The notes under the pieces were generated by a model. That model did no database searches, was not told the DNA's origin, and saw nothing but the letters and a program-made list of their open reading frames with translations. A stretch of DNA of 9,703 nt from the NCBI GenBank assembly GCA_030037405.1, contig JASHRK010000277.1:1-9703 (forward strand), given 5' to 3'. Below are positions 1 through 7,002 of this stretch, one piece after another; the stretch's first letter is position 1, and each line of letters begins with the position of its first letter. The position numbers and the translations under genes were made by a program. The stretch is from Acidimicrobiales bacterium (GTDB taxonomy: Bacteria; Actinomycetota; Acidimicrobiia; Acidimicrobiales; Bog-793).

Positions 1-303
1 GATCTTGGCCATCTCGTTGGCGATGAGGTCCCAGCAGACCGCGAAGAAGTCGCTGAACATGATCTCCGCGATCGGCCGCAGCCCGGTCATCGCCGCGCCG
101 ACGGCCGCGCCGAGGATCGCCTGCTCGCTGATCGGGGCATCGACGACTCGCTGAGGCCCGAACTCCTCGAGGAGCCCGCTCGTCGTCTTGAAGACGCCGC
201 CCGCCTTGGCGACGTCCTCGCCGATGAAGAAGACGGAGTCGTCGCGGCGCATCTCCTGGGCGATGGCCCGACCGATCGCCGCCCGGTAGGTCAGTTCCGC
301 CAC
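1..303 (-). CDS. 2-oxo acid dehydrogenase E1 component, beta subunit (N-terminal part, cut by window edge)
   Basis: This is the beta half of a thiamine-diphosphate E1 enzyme, which with the alpha subunit decarboxylates a 2-oxo acid (pyruvate, acetoin or branched-chain type) and passes the acyl group to a lipoyl E2. Only the first 101 codons are present; the gene runs off the left edge. Visible family features are FIGEDV at residues 26-31, GGVFKTTSGL at 35-44, and DAPISEQAILGAAVGAA at 55-71. Glu60 in the ISE motif is the conserved cofactor-activating glutamate. The start is a GTG at 303, chosen because a perfect GGAGG lies 6 bases upstream (310-314). The gene overlaps the end of the alpha gene by 13 bases, which suggests translational coupling. 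An E2 acyltransferase gene would be expected to the left of the window. The exact substrate cannot be told from this fragment. Confidence 0.93.
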   Translation of the reverse strand, partial: MAELTYRAAIGRAIAQEMRRDDSVFFIGEDVAKAGGVFKTTSGLLEEFGPQRVVDAPISEQAILGAAVGAAMTGLRPIAEIMFSDFFAVCWDLIANEMAKI

Positions 304-1274
304 GCCGCGCCTCCGTCGCTGAACAGCTCGGTCATCGCCAGCGCCTCCTCGGGTGGAGGCGATCGCCGGGCCGTCTCGGTCGCCTCGTCGACCTCCTCGA
401 CCACGGCCTTCTCGAGATCCTCGATCTCGCCGGCGGCGGCGCCTCTTGCCAGGAGCAGCTCCCTCGTGCGCGGGATCGGGTCACGAGCGAGCCAGCCCTC
501 TACCTCCTCGGAAGGGCGGTAGGTGCCGGGGTCTGCCCTCGAGTGACCCCCGTGGCGATAGGTCACGGCCTCGACCAGGCTCGGCCCGCCGCCCTCCCTT
601 GCCCGGGAGAGGGCGGCGGAGGCGGTCTCGAAGACCTCCTCGGCGTCGTTCCCGTCGATGAGGATGCGATCGAGCCCGTACGCGGCCGCCCTGTCAGCGG
701 CGGGATGCTCGACGGCTGTCACCTCCGAGATCGCCGTGTACTCCATGTAGAGGTTGTTCTCGCAGACGAAGACCACGGGCAGGCGCGACACGGCCGCGAA
801 GTTGAGTGCCTCATGGAAGGCGCCGATGTTCGTCGTGCCGTCCCCGAAGAGACACACCGCCACCTGCCCCGAGTCCCTGTACCTGGCCGAGAAGGCCGCG
901 CCGACCGCAATCGGGAGGTGGGCGCCGACAATGGCGTACGACCCCATCATGTGATGCTCGACGCTCGTGAGGTGCATCGAGCCGCCCTTTCCCGCCATGA
1001 GCCCACCGGCACGGCCCATGAGCTCGGCCAGCACGGGAGCGACGGGGACTCCCCTCGAGAGGGTGTGGGCGTGGCCCCGGTAGGTGGCGAAGGTCCAGTC
1101 GTCCGGTCGCATCGCCTCGCCGAAGCCGGCCGCGATCGCCTCCTGGCCGAGCGAGAGATGGCTCGTCCCCTTCACGAGTCCTTCGAGAAACAGGTCGTAG
1201 GCACGTCGCTCGACGGTGCGGAGGAGGACCATCCGGCGATACAGCGATACGAGGATGGGAAGCTCAGTAGGCAT
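291..1274 (-). CDS. 2-oxo acid dehydrogenase E1 component, alpha subunit (pyruvate/acetoin type)
   Basis: This is the thiamine-diphosphate-binding alpha subunit of an E1 heterotetramer, acting in the cytoplasm in oxidative decarboxylation of a 2-oxo acid or acetoin. The 327 residues carry the cofactor signature: GDG at 144-146, then ENN at 172-174, about 27 residues later. A glycine-rich stretch, GKGGSMHLTSVEHH, lies at 95-108. The conserved loop RHGGHSRADPGTYR at 240-253 corresponds to the phosphorylation loop of mitochondrial E1 alpha. The short length without an N-terminal extension resembles AcoA/acetoin-type alpha subunits more than the longer Firmicute PdhA, but this does not settle the substrate. 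The ATG at 1274 overlaps the end of the M24 gene by 11 bases and the 3' end overlaps E1 beta by 13 bases, so all three are probably co-transcribed. Its own Shine-Dalgarno sequence is weak, which fits translational coupling. Confidence 0.94.
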   Translation of the reverse strand: MPTELPILVSLYRRMVLLRTVERRAYDLFLEGLVKGTSHLSLGQEAIAAGFGEAMRPDDWTFATYRGHAHTLSRGVPVAPVLAELMGRAGGLMAGKGGSMHLTSVEHHMMGSYAIVGAHLPIAVGAAFSARYRDSGQVAVCLFGDGTTNIGAFHEALNFAAVSRLPVVFVCENNLYMEYTAISEVTAVEHPAADRAAAYGLDRILIDGNDAEEVFETASAALSRAREGGGPSLVEAVTYRHGGHSRADPGTYRPSEEVEGWLARDPIPRTRELLLARGAAAGEIEDLEKAVVEEVDEATETARRSPPPEEALAMTELFSDGGAAWRN

Positions 1275-2472
1275 TGGCGACGAACAGCTCGTCCGCGGGG
1301 AAGAGGGTGATCACGCTCGGGCCGGAGCTGGTGACGACGATCTCCTCCTCGATACGGGCGGCCGAGTAGCCGTCGGTCGCCGGGCAGTAGGTCTCGAGGG
1401 CGAAGACCATGCCCTCCTCGATCGTGACGGGGTGCTCGAGAGAGCTCAGCCGGCTGATGATGGGGCGCTCGTGCAGGGCGAGGCCGAGGCCGTGCCCGAA
1501 CTGGAGGCCGAAGGCTTCCATCTCGCCGGCAAAGCCGAACTCGTCCGCCCTCGGCCACGCCCGGGCGATCGTGTCCGTGCTGATTCCCGGTTTGACGAGG
1601 GCGATGGCGGCATCGATCCACTCCCGTGCCCGCTTGTAGGCGTCCAGCTGGGGGAGGGTCGCCCTGCCGACGGAGAAGGTCCGGTAGTAGCAGGTCCGGT
1701 AGCCGTTGTAGGACTGGATGATGTCGAAGAACGCCTGGTCGCCGGGACGGATCATCCGGTCGGAGAAGTTGTGCGGGTGCGGGCTGCAGCGTTCGCCCGC
1801 CACGGCGTTGACCGCCTCGACGTCGTCGGAGCCGGCGCCGTAGAGGAATTCGTTCACGATGCCGACGATCTCGTTCTCCCGGATCCCGGGCTTCAGCACC
1901 TCGCTTATTACCTGGTAGGCACCGTCGACCATGGCAGCCGAGGTGGAAAGGAGAAGGATCTCGTCGGCCGATTTCGCCTGGCGGGCGTCCAGCATGACCT
2001 GCTGCCCGTCGGCGACCTTCACCCCCGCCCGCTCGAGGGCGAAGAGCATCGGGACTTCGGCGATGTCGACTCCGACCGGATCGTCCCCGACGCCGGCGTC
2101 GTCGAGGAGGCCCTTCACCTCGGCGGCGGCAGCGTCCATGAGACCCGCCTCGGGCGCCACCGAGCCTCGCAGCCCGAGCATCCCCGCCCGGGAGTTCTCC
2201 GGGCGAAGCCACGGCGCGTGCAGCCTGTGGTGAAGGGCGGCAGAGCCGAAGTCCCAGAGCGTCGGCTCCCCTCCTCTTGCCAGGAGGGCGTAGCGGCACA
2301 CCTTGTCCCGCACCCACTCGCCGATCTGGGTCGAGGTGAGGTAGCGAACGTTGTTGACGTCGAAGCAGAGGAGAGCCCCGAGCTCGGAACCCTCGAGGGA
2401 CTGCCGCGCCCGTGAGAGCCGGTACTGGCGCAGCCTTGCGAAGTCGACCCGCTCCTCGAAGTCGACGGCCAT
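1264..2472 (-). CDS. M24-family metallopeptidase-like hydrolase (aminopeptidase P/creatinase fold)
   Basis: The protein has a creatinase-type N-terminal domain (about residues 1-165) and a C-terminal pita-bread domain. Related proteins include Xaa-Pro aminopeptidases, prolidases, creatinase, ectoine hydrolase and the DMSP lyase DddP. Numbering is for the 402-residue form starting at the ATG at 2472. Four of five usual metal ligands are visible: Asp250 (FFDI), His327 (GHGLGLALHE, with His334), Glu360 (FALETY) and Glu375 (ARIEEE). The second Asp, expected 11 residues after the first, is Cys261 (codon 1690-1692) in GYRTCYYRTF. Canonical aminopeptidase activity is therefore uncertain. The frame stays open to a GTG at 2559, adding 29 Ala/Pro-rich residues. 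I prefer 2472 because family similarity begins just after it and the extension looks non-coding, although GGGAAGG sits directly against that ATG. The 3' end overlaps E1 alpha. The substrate is unknown. Confidence 0.85.
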   Translation of the reverse strand: MAVDFEERVDFARLRQYRLSRARQSLEGSELGALLCFDVNNVRYLTSTQIGEWVRDKVCRYALLARGGEPTLWDFGSAALHHRLHAPWLRPENSRAGMLGLRGSVAPEAGLMDAAAAEVKGLLDDAGVGDDPVGVDIAEVPMLFALERAGVKVADGQQVMLDARQAKSADEILLLSTSAAMVDGAYQVISEVLKPGIRENEIVGIVNEFLYGAGSDDVEAVNAVAGERCSPHPHNFSDRMIRPGDQAFFDIIQSYNGYRTCYYRTFSVGRATLPQLDAYKRAREWIDAAIALVKPGISTDTIARAWPRADEFGFAGEMEAFGLQFGHGLGLALHERPIISRLSSLEHPVTIEEGMVFALETYCPATDGYSAARIEEEIVVTSSGPSVITLFPADELFVANAY

Positions 2473-2612
2473 CCTTCCCGGGGCCGCCAAGCGCGCTGCC
2501 GGCAGCTGCAGCGAGGGCGGCGACGCCGCCGGCGCCGTCTCGAGCGGAGAAGAGTCCACGACCGGTTGCTACTCTCTCGAAGGCCCGAGGTCAACCGCGT
2601 AGCCTCTTCGCC
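2473..2612. promoter_or_regulatory. Divergent intergenic region between the M24 gene and the molybdenum hydroxylase gene
   Basis: These 140 bases (53 if the M24 gene starts at the GTG at 2559) must hold the promoters of both divergent transcripts. I see no convincing -35/-10 pair. A 6-base inverted repeat, CGGTTG at 2563-2568 and CAACCG at 2592-2597, with 23 bases between, lies in the part that is non-coding in either model. It could be a spaced operator, but it is short enough to be chance. No clear Shine-Dalgarno sequence precedes the ATG at 2613. Confidence 0.4.
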
Positions 2613-4907
2613 ATGGCATCCTCGGTGACCCTCCTCGGCCACGCCGTCGAACGGAGTGAGGATCCTCCCCTTCTCACCGGGTCGGCCCGCTTCGTCGCCG
2701 ATCTCGACCGGCCCGGGATGCTGCATGCCGTTTTCGTGCGGTCCCAGGTCGCCCACGGGCTGCTGCGCTCGGTCGAGGTGGCGGAAGCCGCCGCCATGCC
2801 AGGCGTAGTCGCCGTCTTCACGGCATCCGACCTCCCTCTGGCGGACCTGCCGGAGTGGCCGCGAGGAGAGCCGCCGCGGGCCGAGCTGGGGAGGCCCTGT
2901 TTGGCGAGAGAGAGGGTGCGTTTTGTCGGAGAGGCGGTCGCCGTCGTGGTCGGGAGCACCCTGAGCGCGGCCGTGGACGCCGCCGAGGCCGTCACGGTCG
3001 ACATCGAGCCCCTGCCGACGGTCCTCGATCCCCTCGATGCGCTCGCGGAGCGGGCGCCGCTTCTCTTTCCCGAGCACGGTTCGAACGAGGTCCTCCGCCA
3101 GCTGACCGGAGCGGCGGGCGCTCTTGACGGCTCGGAAGTCGTCGTCCGGGGACACTTCTACAACCAGCGGGTCGCCCCTTGCCCCCTCGAGCCGAACGGG
3201 GCAGCAGCCTGGCCGGCCGCCGGCGGCCGGCTCGACTGCTTTGCCAGCACCCAGGCACCTTTCAGGCTCCGCGCCGCCATCGCCCTCGCCCTTGGCCGGC
3301 CCGAGGAGACGGTGCGCGTCGTCGCCCCCGCCGTCGGAGGCGGTTTCGGCGCCAAGGGGGGCGTCTATCCAGAGCAGCTCGTCACTGCGGCGCTCGCCGA
3401 GCGGCTCGGCCAGCCGGTGCGCTTTGTCGAGACGAGGTCGGAGAACATGCTCGCCATGTGCCACGGGCGAGGCCAGGTCCAAGAGGTCGCCCTCGGCGCC
3501 CGGCGCGACGGCACGATCGTCGGGCTCGAGGCGACGATGGTGACCGAGATGGGCGCCTACTGCTGGCGAGGGCCCGTCCCCTTCAGCACGAGCCGCATCA
3601 TGGCGACGGGTCCCTACCGCATCCCGAAGCTCAGCCTCACCTCGATCGGCGCCGTCACGAACACGACTCCGATCGGTCCTTACAGGGGGGCCGGGCGCCC
3701 GGAGGCGACCGCCATGCTCGAGCGGATGATCGAGCTGCTCGCGGCCGAGCTCGATCTGGACAGCGTCGAGGTCCGCCGTCGCAACCTCCTCGCGCCGTCC
3801 GAGTTCCCCTATGCTGCTCCCTCCGGCGCCAGCTACGACAGCGGCGACTACAGCGCCGCCCTTGCAAAGGCGCTCGCCCTCCTCGGGTACGAGCAGGTCC
3901 GTGCCGAGCAGGCGGACCGGCGGCAGAGCTCGTGCGCGACCGAGCTCGGGGTCGGGATCGCGACCTTCGTCGAGATAAGCGGGAGCGGTTCTGAGTACGG
4001 GGCAGTCCGAGTCGAGCCCGGGGGCTCCGTCGTCGTCCTGACCGGGTCCTCCCCGCACGGGCAGGGCCTGGCGACGACCCTCACCCAGATCGCCGCCGGC
4101 ATGCTCAAGGTTCCCATCTCCACGGTGAGCGTGGTCCACTCGGACACCGCTCTCGTCCCCCGCGGCGTCGGGACGTTCGGATCGCGCTCGGGACAGCTCG
4201 CCGGCAACGCCGTGGCGCACGCGGTCGAGGAGGTGCTCGAAAAGGCGCGCGAGCTGGCGGCGGTCGAGCTCGAAGCCGACCCCGACGACGTCGTCCAGCT
4301 GGAGGACGGTTCCTTCGCCGTCGCAGGCGTGCCGTCCATCTCGCTCGGCCTCGCCGAGCTCGCACGGCGCGCCGGCGGGCCCATCGGCGCCGAATGGGAC
4401 TTCGCCCAAGAGTCGGGCACCTATCCCTTCGGCACCCACATCGCCGTCGTCGAAGTGGACACCGAGACGGGCAAGGTCGAGCTGCGCCGGCTCGTCGCCG
4501 TCGACGACTGCGGCAGGGTCGTCAACCCGAAGATCGTCGCCGGCCAGGTGCACGGGGGCGTCGCCCAGGGGATAGCCCAAGCGCTCTTCGAAGCCGTCCG
4601 CTACGACGAGAGCGGCAACCCGCTCACGACGAACCTGGCCGACTACGCCTTCCCGAGCGCGGCGGAGATGCCTGCCTTCGAGCTCGGCGAGACCGAGACG
4701 CCCTCGCCCCGCAACCCGCTCGGCATGAAAGGGATCGGAGAGTCAGGCGCAGTTGGGGCCGCCGCCGCCGTCCAGAACGCCGTCGTCGATGCCCTCTCGC
4801 CCTACGGTGTGCTCCACCTCGACATGCCCGCCGACCCCGAGAGGGTGTGGCGGGCTGTGCACGAGGGCCGGCGGGACGGTCAGGACCCGTTCTCCTCGTC
4901 GTCCTGA
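2613..4907 (+). CDS. Molybdopterin-binding large subunit of a xanthine dehydrogenase/CoxL-family hydroxylase
   Basis: This 764-residue protein is the catalytic large subunit of a molybdenum hydroxylase (xanthine oxidase family: xanthine, aldehyde, nicotinate, 4-hydroxybenzoyl-CoA and CO dehydrogenases). It has an aldehyde-oxidase hammerhead domain (about 18-130) followed by two molybdenum-cofactor domains (about 150-390 and 410-700). Motifs are GGGFGAKGG at 242-250, GPYRGAGRPE at 355-364, PHGQG at 481-485, and GMKGIGESG at 704-712 with the catalytic Glu710. The PYRGAGR loop matches the so-called form II group. The CO-specific form I loop (AYRCSFR) with its Cu-binding cysteine is absent, so CO oxidation is not supported. 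The ATG at 2613 was chosen because family similarity (SEDPPLLTG, residues 15-23) begins just after it; the frame is open further upstream without similarity. FAD and 2Fe-2S subunit genes are absent from both sides in this window. The last 28 bases overlap the convergent dehydrogenase gene. Confidence 0.92.
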   Translation: MASSVTLLGHAVERSEDPPLLTGSARFVADLDRPGMLHAVFVRSQVAHGLLRSVEVAEAAAMPGVVAVFTASDLPLADLPEWPRGEPPRAELGRPCLARERVRFVGEAVAVVVGSTLSAAVDAAEAVTVDIEPLPTVLDPLDALAERAPLLFPEHGSNEVLRQLTGAAGALDGSEVVVRGHFYNQRVAPCPLEPNGAAAWPAAGGRLDCFASTQAPFRLRAAIALALGRPEETVRVVAPAVGGGFGAKGGVYPEQLVTAALAERLGQPVRFVETRSENMLAMCHGRGQVQEVALGARRDGTIVGLEATMVTEMGAYCWRGPVPFSTSRIMATGPYRIPKLSLTSIGAVTNTTPIGPYRGAGRPEATAMLERMIELLAAELDLDSVEVRRRNLLAPSEFPYAAPSGASYDSGDYSAALAKALALLGYEQVRAEQADRRQSSCATELGVGIATFVEISGSGSEYGAVRVEPGGSVVVLTGSSPHGQGLATTLTQIAAGMLKVPISTVSVVHSDTALVPRGVGTFGSRSGQLAGNAVAHAVEEVLEKARELAAVELEADPDDVVQLEDGSFAVAGVPSISLGLAELARRAGGPIGAEWDFAQESGTYPFGTHIAVVEVDTETGKVELRRLVAVDDCGRVVNPKIVAGQVHGGVAQGIAQALFEAVRYDESGNPLTTNLADYAFPSAAEMPAFELGETETPSPRNPLGMKGIGESGAVGAAAAVQNAVVDALSPYGVLHLDMPADPERVWRAVHEGRRDGQDPFSSSS

Positions 4908-5842
4908 CGCTCGCCCGCCGGACGGTCGCCCTCGCGGCGATCCCCCCGCCCGAGGTCCACGCCCGCCTCTGCTGCCTCCATGACGATGAGGGCGGCGAAG
5001 TCCTCGTCCCCGTAGCCCGCCTTCACCAGTGAGGCGATGACGTCCGTCGCCAGCGAGGCGAGCGGGAGGGGGACTCCCAGGCTACGGGCGAGGTCGAGGC
5101 CGAGGTTCATGTCCTTCTCGAGCAGGCTGCTCGTGAAGGTCGGGTTGAAGTCGAGGCTCACGAGAGCCGGCGTCTTGTAGCCCGTGAAGACCGATCCGAG
5201 GACGCTCGCGTTGAGGAAGGCGAGAAAGTCCTCGCGTGCCACGCCGGCCTTCTCGGCGAGGAGCGACACCTCGACGAGAGATTGGATGACGACGCCGAGG
5301 AAGAGGTTGTGGCACAGCTTCACGAGCCTTGCCCGGTCTCCCTCGCCCACGTAGCGGGCCTGGGCCCCGATCGCCTCGAGGGCGGGGAGCACTTGGTCGT
5401 AGGCCTGTCTCGGCCCCGAGACGGCGAAGGTGGCGAGCCCTCGCTCGACGGCGCCCGGGTTGCCGCTCACCGGGGCGGCAAGAAACGCCACGCCTCGTGC
5501 CGAAGCCCGCTCGCGCACTTGCGCCGACGCCTCGCGAGAGACCGTAGAGCAGTCGACGAGCACTCCTGGGACGCTCTCGCCCGAGAGGAGCCCGCCTTCG
5601 CCCGTCGTCACGGCCACGAGGTCGGAGTCGCCGCCTACGGCGGTGAAGACGACCGGCTGGCTCGCGAGCTCGGCGATCGTGGCGGCACGCTCCGCCCCCT
5701 CGGCTCGCAGCGGTTCGACCTTTTCAGGCGTCCGGTTGTAGACGGTGACCTCGTAGCCGGCCCCGAGGAGCCGCCTCACCATGGTGGCTCCCATCCGGCC
5801 GGCCCCGAGCCAGCCGACGCGTAGGGTCCCGTCTGCCGTCAT
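4880..5842 (-). CDS. NAD(P)-dependent beta-hydroxy acid dehydrogenase (3-hydroxyisobutyrate dehydrogenase family)
   Basis: This 320-residue cytoplasmic enzyme belongs to the family that oxidises beta-hydroxy acids or reduces the matching semialdehydes (3-hydroxyisobutyrate dehydrogenase, tartronate semialdehyde reductase, glyoxylate/succinic semialdehyde reductase). The N-terminal Rossmann motif is GWLGAGRMG at 10-18. The basic YNRTPEK at 35-41, after the second beta strand, suggests NADP is possible. The substrate signature is APVSGNPGAVERG at 123-135. The catalytic lysine is Lys175 with Asn179 (VKLCHN), and KDMNLGLD at 243-250 is the conserved C-terminal motif. The acidic and polar tail after about residue 298 is not conserved in the family as I know it and is the part overlapping the convergent gene. 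The ATG at 5842 lacks a good Shine-Dalgarno sequence. A LacI-type operator lies 8 bases upstream, so the neighbouring repressor probably controls it. The substrate is unknown. Confidence 0.9.
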   Translation of the reverse strand: MTADGTLRVGWLGAGRMGATMVRRLLGAGYEVTVYNRTPEKVEPLRAEGAERAATIAELASQPVVFTAVGGDSDLVAVTTGEGGLLSGESVPGVLVDCSTVSREASAQVRERASARGVAFLAAPVSGNPGAVERGLATFAVSGPRQAYDQVLPALEAIGAQARYVGEGDRARLVKLCHNLFLGVVIQSLVEVSLLAEKAGVAREDFLAFLNASVLGSVFTGYKTPALVSLDFNPTFTSSLLEKDMNLGLDLARSLGVPLPLASLATDVIASLVKAGYGDEDFAALIVMEAAEAGVDLGRGDRREGDRPAGERQDDEENGS

Positions 5843-5865
5843 GCTGCGCCCACAATCGATTGCAT
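5839..5865 (-). other. Possible 8-codon leader ORF coupled to the dehydrogenase gene
   Basis: An ATG at 5865 opens a short frame, MQSIVGAA, whose TGA stop overlaps the dehydrogenase ATG in an ATGA arrangement. A possible -10 hexamer at 5873-5878 would place the transcription start at or next to this ATG, so the leader could be translated from a leaderless mRNA. It could then deliver ribosomes to a start codon lacking its own Shine-Dalgarno sequence. This is inference from layout only; such a short frame can arise by chance. Confidence 0.25.
5851..5864 (-). promoter_or_regulatory. LacI-family operator
   Basis: Read on the minus strand the site is TGCAATCGATTGTG. Its core CAATCGATTG (5853-5862) is a perfect 10-base palindrome with the central CG typical of LacI/GalR operators. 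The 14 bases fit the family pattern TGnnAnCGnTnnCA except at the last two positions. It lies 8 bases before the dehydrogenase ATG and about 9 bases after a possible -10 element, a usual place for repression. The LacI-family gene next door is the obvious candidate to bind it. Confidence 0.65.
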
Positions 5866-5872
5866 CCTCGGG

Positions 5873-5878
5873 AGTTTA
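5873..5878 (-). promoter_or_regulatory. Possible -10 element of the dehydrogenase promoter
   Basis: The minus strand reads TAAACT here, matching four of six bases of the TATAAT consensus and standing out as an AT-rich patch in GC-rich sequence. It predicts a start near 5865-5867, immediately before the operator. I see no recognisable -35 hexamer at the proper distance (CCGCAC at 5896-5901), so this is tentative. Confidence 0.3.
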
Positions 5879-5933
5879 AGGGAGTGGGTCTCGGGGTGCG
5901 GCAGCTCGGGCTCGGCGTCCCAATCGTCGCCCC

Positions 5934-6989
5934 CTAACGCTGCCGGCGAGTCTCGGCTTGGCCTCGCGCTCGCGGCGGGCAGGTCGAGCGGCGAACTACC
6001 AGCTCGGGGGCGAGCACGATCACCTTGAGGGGGTCGTCCGGTTGGCGAATGCGTTCCAGGACGAGATCGGCGGCGTGGAGGCCCATCTCGTACTGCGGGA
6101 TGCGGATCGTGGTGAGCGGAGGGTCGATGCGGTCCATGAAGGGCATGTCGTTGAAGCCGACGACCGAGACGTCCTCGGGACAGGAGAGCCCTTCCTCCTC
6201 GATCGCGCTGTAGCAGCCGAGGGCGAGCATGTCGTTGCCGGCAACGATGGCGCTCGGAGGTTCCCCGAGGGAAAGTAGCTTGCGAGCGCAGCGAACACCC
6301 TCGGCGATCGTGAAGCTCGTCGCGAAGGCGACGAGTGAGCGGTCCGGCTTGGCACGAGACAGGCTCGTGCTCGCGACGTAGCCGCGGTAACGGCGCAGCC
6401 CTGTCGAGAACGACTGCGGACCCGCCACGTGAGCGATCCGGCTGTGACCGAGACCGATCAGGTGCTCGACTGCGAGGCGAGATCCGGCTCCGTCGTCTAC
6501 CGACACCGAAGAGAACGCGTGGTTCTCGGCGATGCGGTTGAAGAGCACGATCGGCGTCCCCTGGTTGGCGAGAGCCGCCAGATGGGGGCTGTCGCGCCTC
6601 GCCGTCGCGAGCACGAGCGCGTCAACCTGACGGGTTGTCATCTGCTCCACGATGCGGCGCTCGCGCTTGTCGTCGTTCTCGGTGTTGGCGAGGAGGGCGA
6701 GATAGTCGTGCTGGGCGAGGCGGTCTTCGAGACCCCTCAACATCGGTGGGAAGAGCGGGTTGTTGATGTCGGGGAAGATCACCCCGACCGAGAGCGTCCG
6801 CCTCGTCTTGAGGCTGCGCGCCAGGTAGTCGGGTTTGTACCCGAGGCGTGCGGCAACGCTGTTCACCCTCTCGACCGTCTCGGGCTTAACGAGTGACTGC
6901 GTCGCCTCGTTGAGCGCCCGCGACGCCGTTCCCGGATGCACGCCCGCTTGACGGGCAACCTCGGTGAGCGTCACATTCTGGCGCGGCAC
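5934..6989 (-). CDS. LacI-family transcriptional repressor
   Basis: This 351-residue regulator has the standard LacI/GalR layout: an N-terminal helix-turn-helix (TLTEVARQAGVHPGTASRAL, residues 7-26), a hinge (GYKPDYLARSL, 50-60) and a periplasmic-binding-protein-like sensor domain (about 65-335). The hinge leucine (Leu60) is the residue that in this family inserts at the central CG of operators. The recognition helix has Pro-Gly at the positions equivalent to Tyr17-Gln18 of LacI, so its specificity differs from the E. coli protein. The start is a GTG at 6989 with a strong GAGGAG (6995-7000) 5 bases upstream. It follows the acetyl-CoA synthetase stop by 13 bases, so read-through transcription from acs is likely. 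The operator at 5851-5864, downstream of its own gene, points to the dehydrogenase as a target. The effector is unknown; a sugar-acid or hydroxy-acid ligand would suit the target but is a guess. Confidence 0.94.
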   Translation of the reverse strand: MPRQNVTLTEVARQAGVHPGTASRALNEATQSLVKPETVERVNSVAARLGYKPDYLARSLKTRRTLSVGVIFPDINNPLFPPMLRGLEDRLAQHDYLALLANTENDDKRERRIVEQMTTRQVDALVLATARRDSPHLAALANQGTPIVLFNRIAENHAFSSVSVDDGAGSRLAVEHLIGLGHSRIAHVAGPQSFSTGLRRYRGYVASTSLSRAKPDRSLVAFATSFTIAEGVRCARKLLSLGEPPSAIVAGNDMLALGCYSAIEEEGLSCPEDVSVVGFNDMPFMDRIDPPLTTIRIPQYEMGLHAADLVLERIRQPDDPLKVIVLAPELVVRRSTCPPRARGQAETRRQR

Positions 6990-7002
6990 CTCTACTCCTC
7001 GT

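Noticed and set aside
1264..2472. DMSP lyase DddP
   Set aside because: The N-terminal region has a similar style, but the acidic ligand pattern of DddP (two Asp two residues apart plus a third Asp before the RTW motif) is not present. I cannot support the specific function.
2412..2612. N-terminal 67-codon extension of the molybdenum hydroxylase frame upstream of the ATG at 2613
   Set aside because: It is Arg/Pro/Ala-rich, overlaps the start of the divergent M24 gene and has no family similarity; family similarity begins just after 2613.
2115..4580. An 821-codon open frame on the minus strand opposite the molybdenum hydroxylase gene
   Set aside because: Its translation is low-complexity and Arg/Gly/Asp-rich with no family motifs. 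The plus-strand frame carries all the molybdenum hydroxylase signatures. Long antisense frames are expected in GC-rich coding DNA.
2613..4907. Aerobic carbon monoxide dehydrogenase
   Set aside because: The form I active-site loop AYRCSFR with its copper-binding cysteine is missing; the loop is PYRGAGR, and no CoxM or CoxS genes are adjacent.
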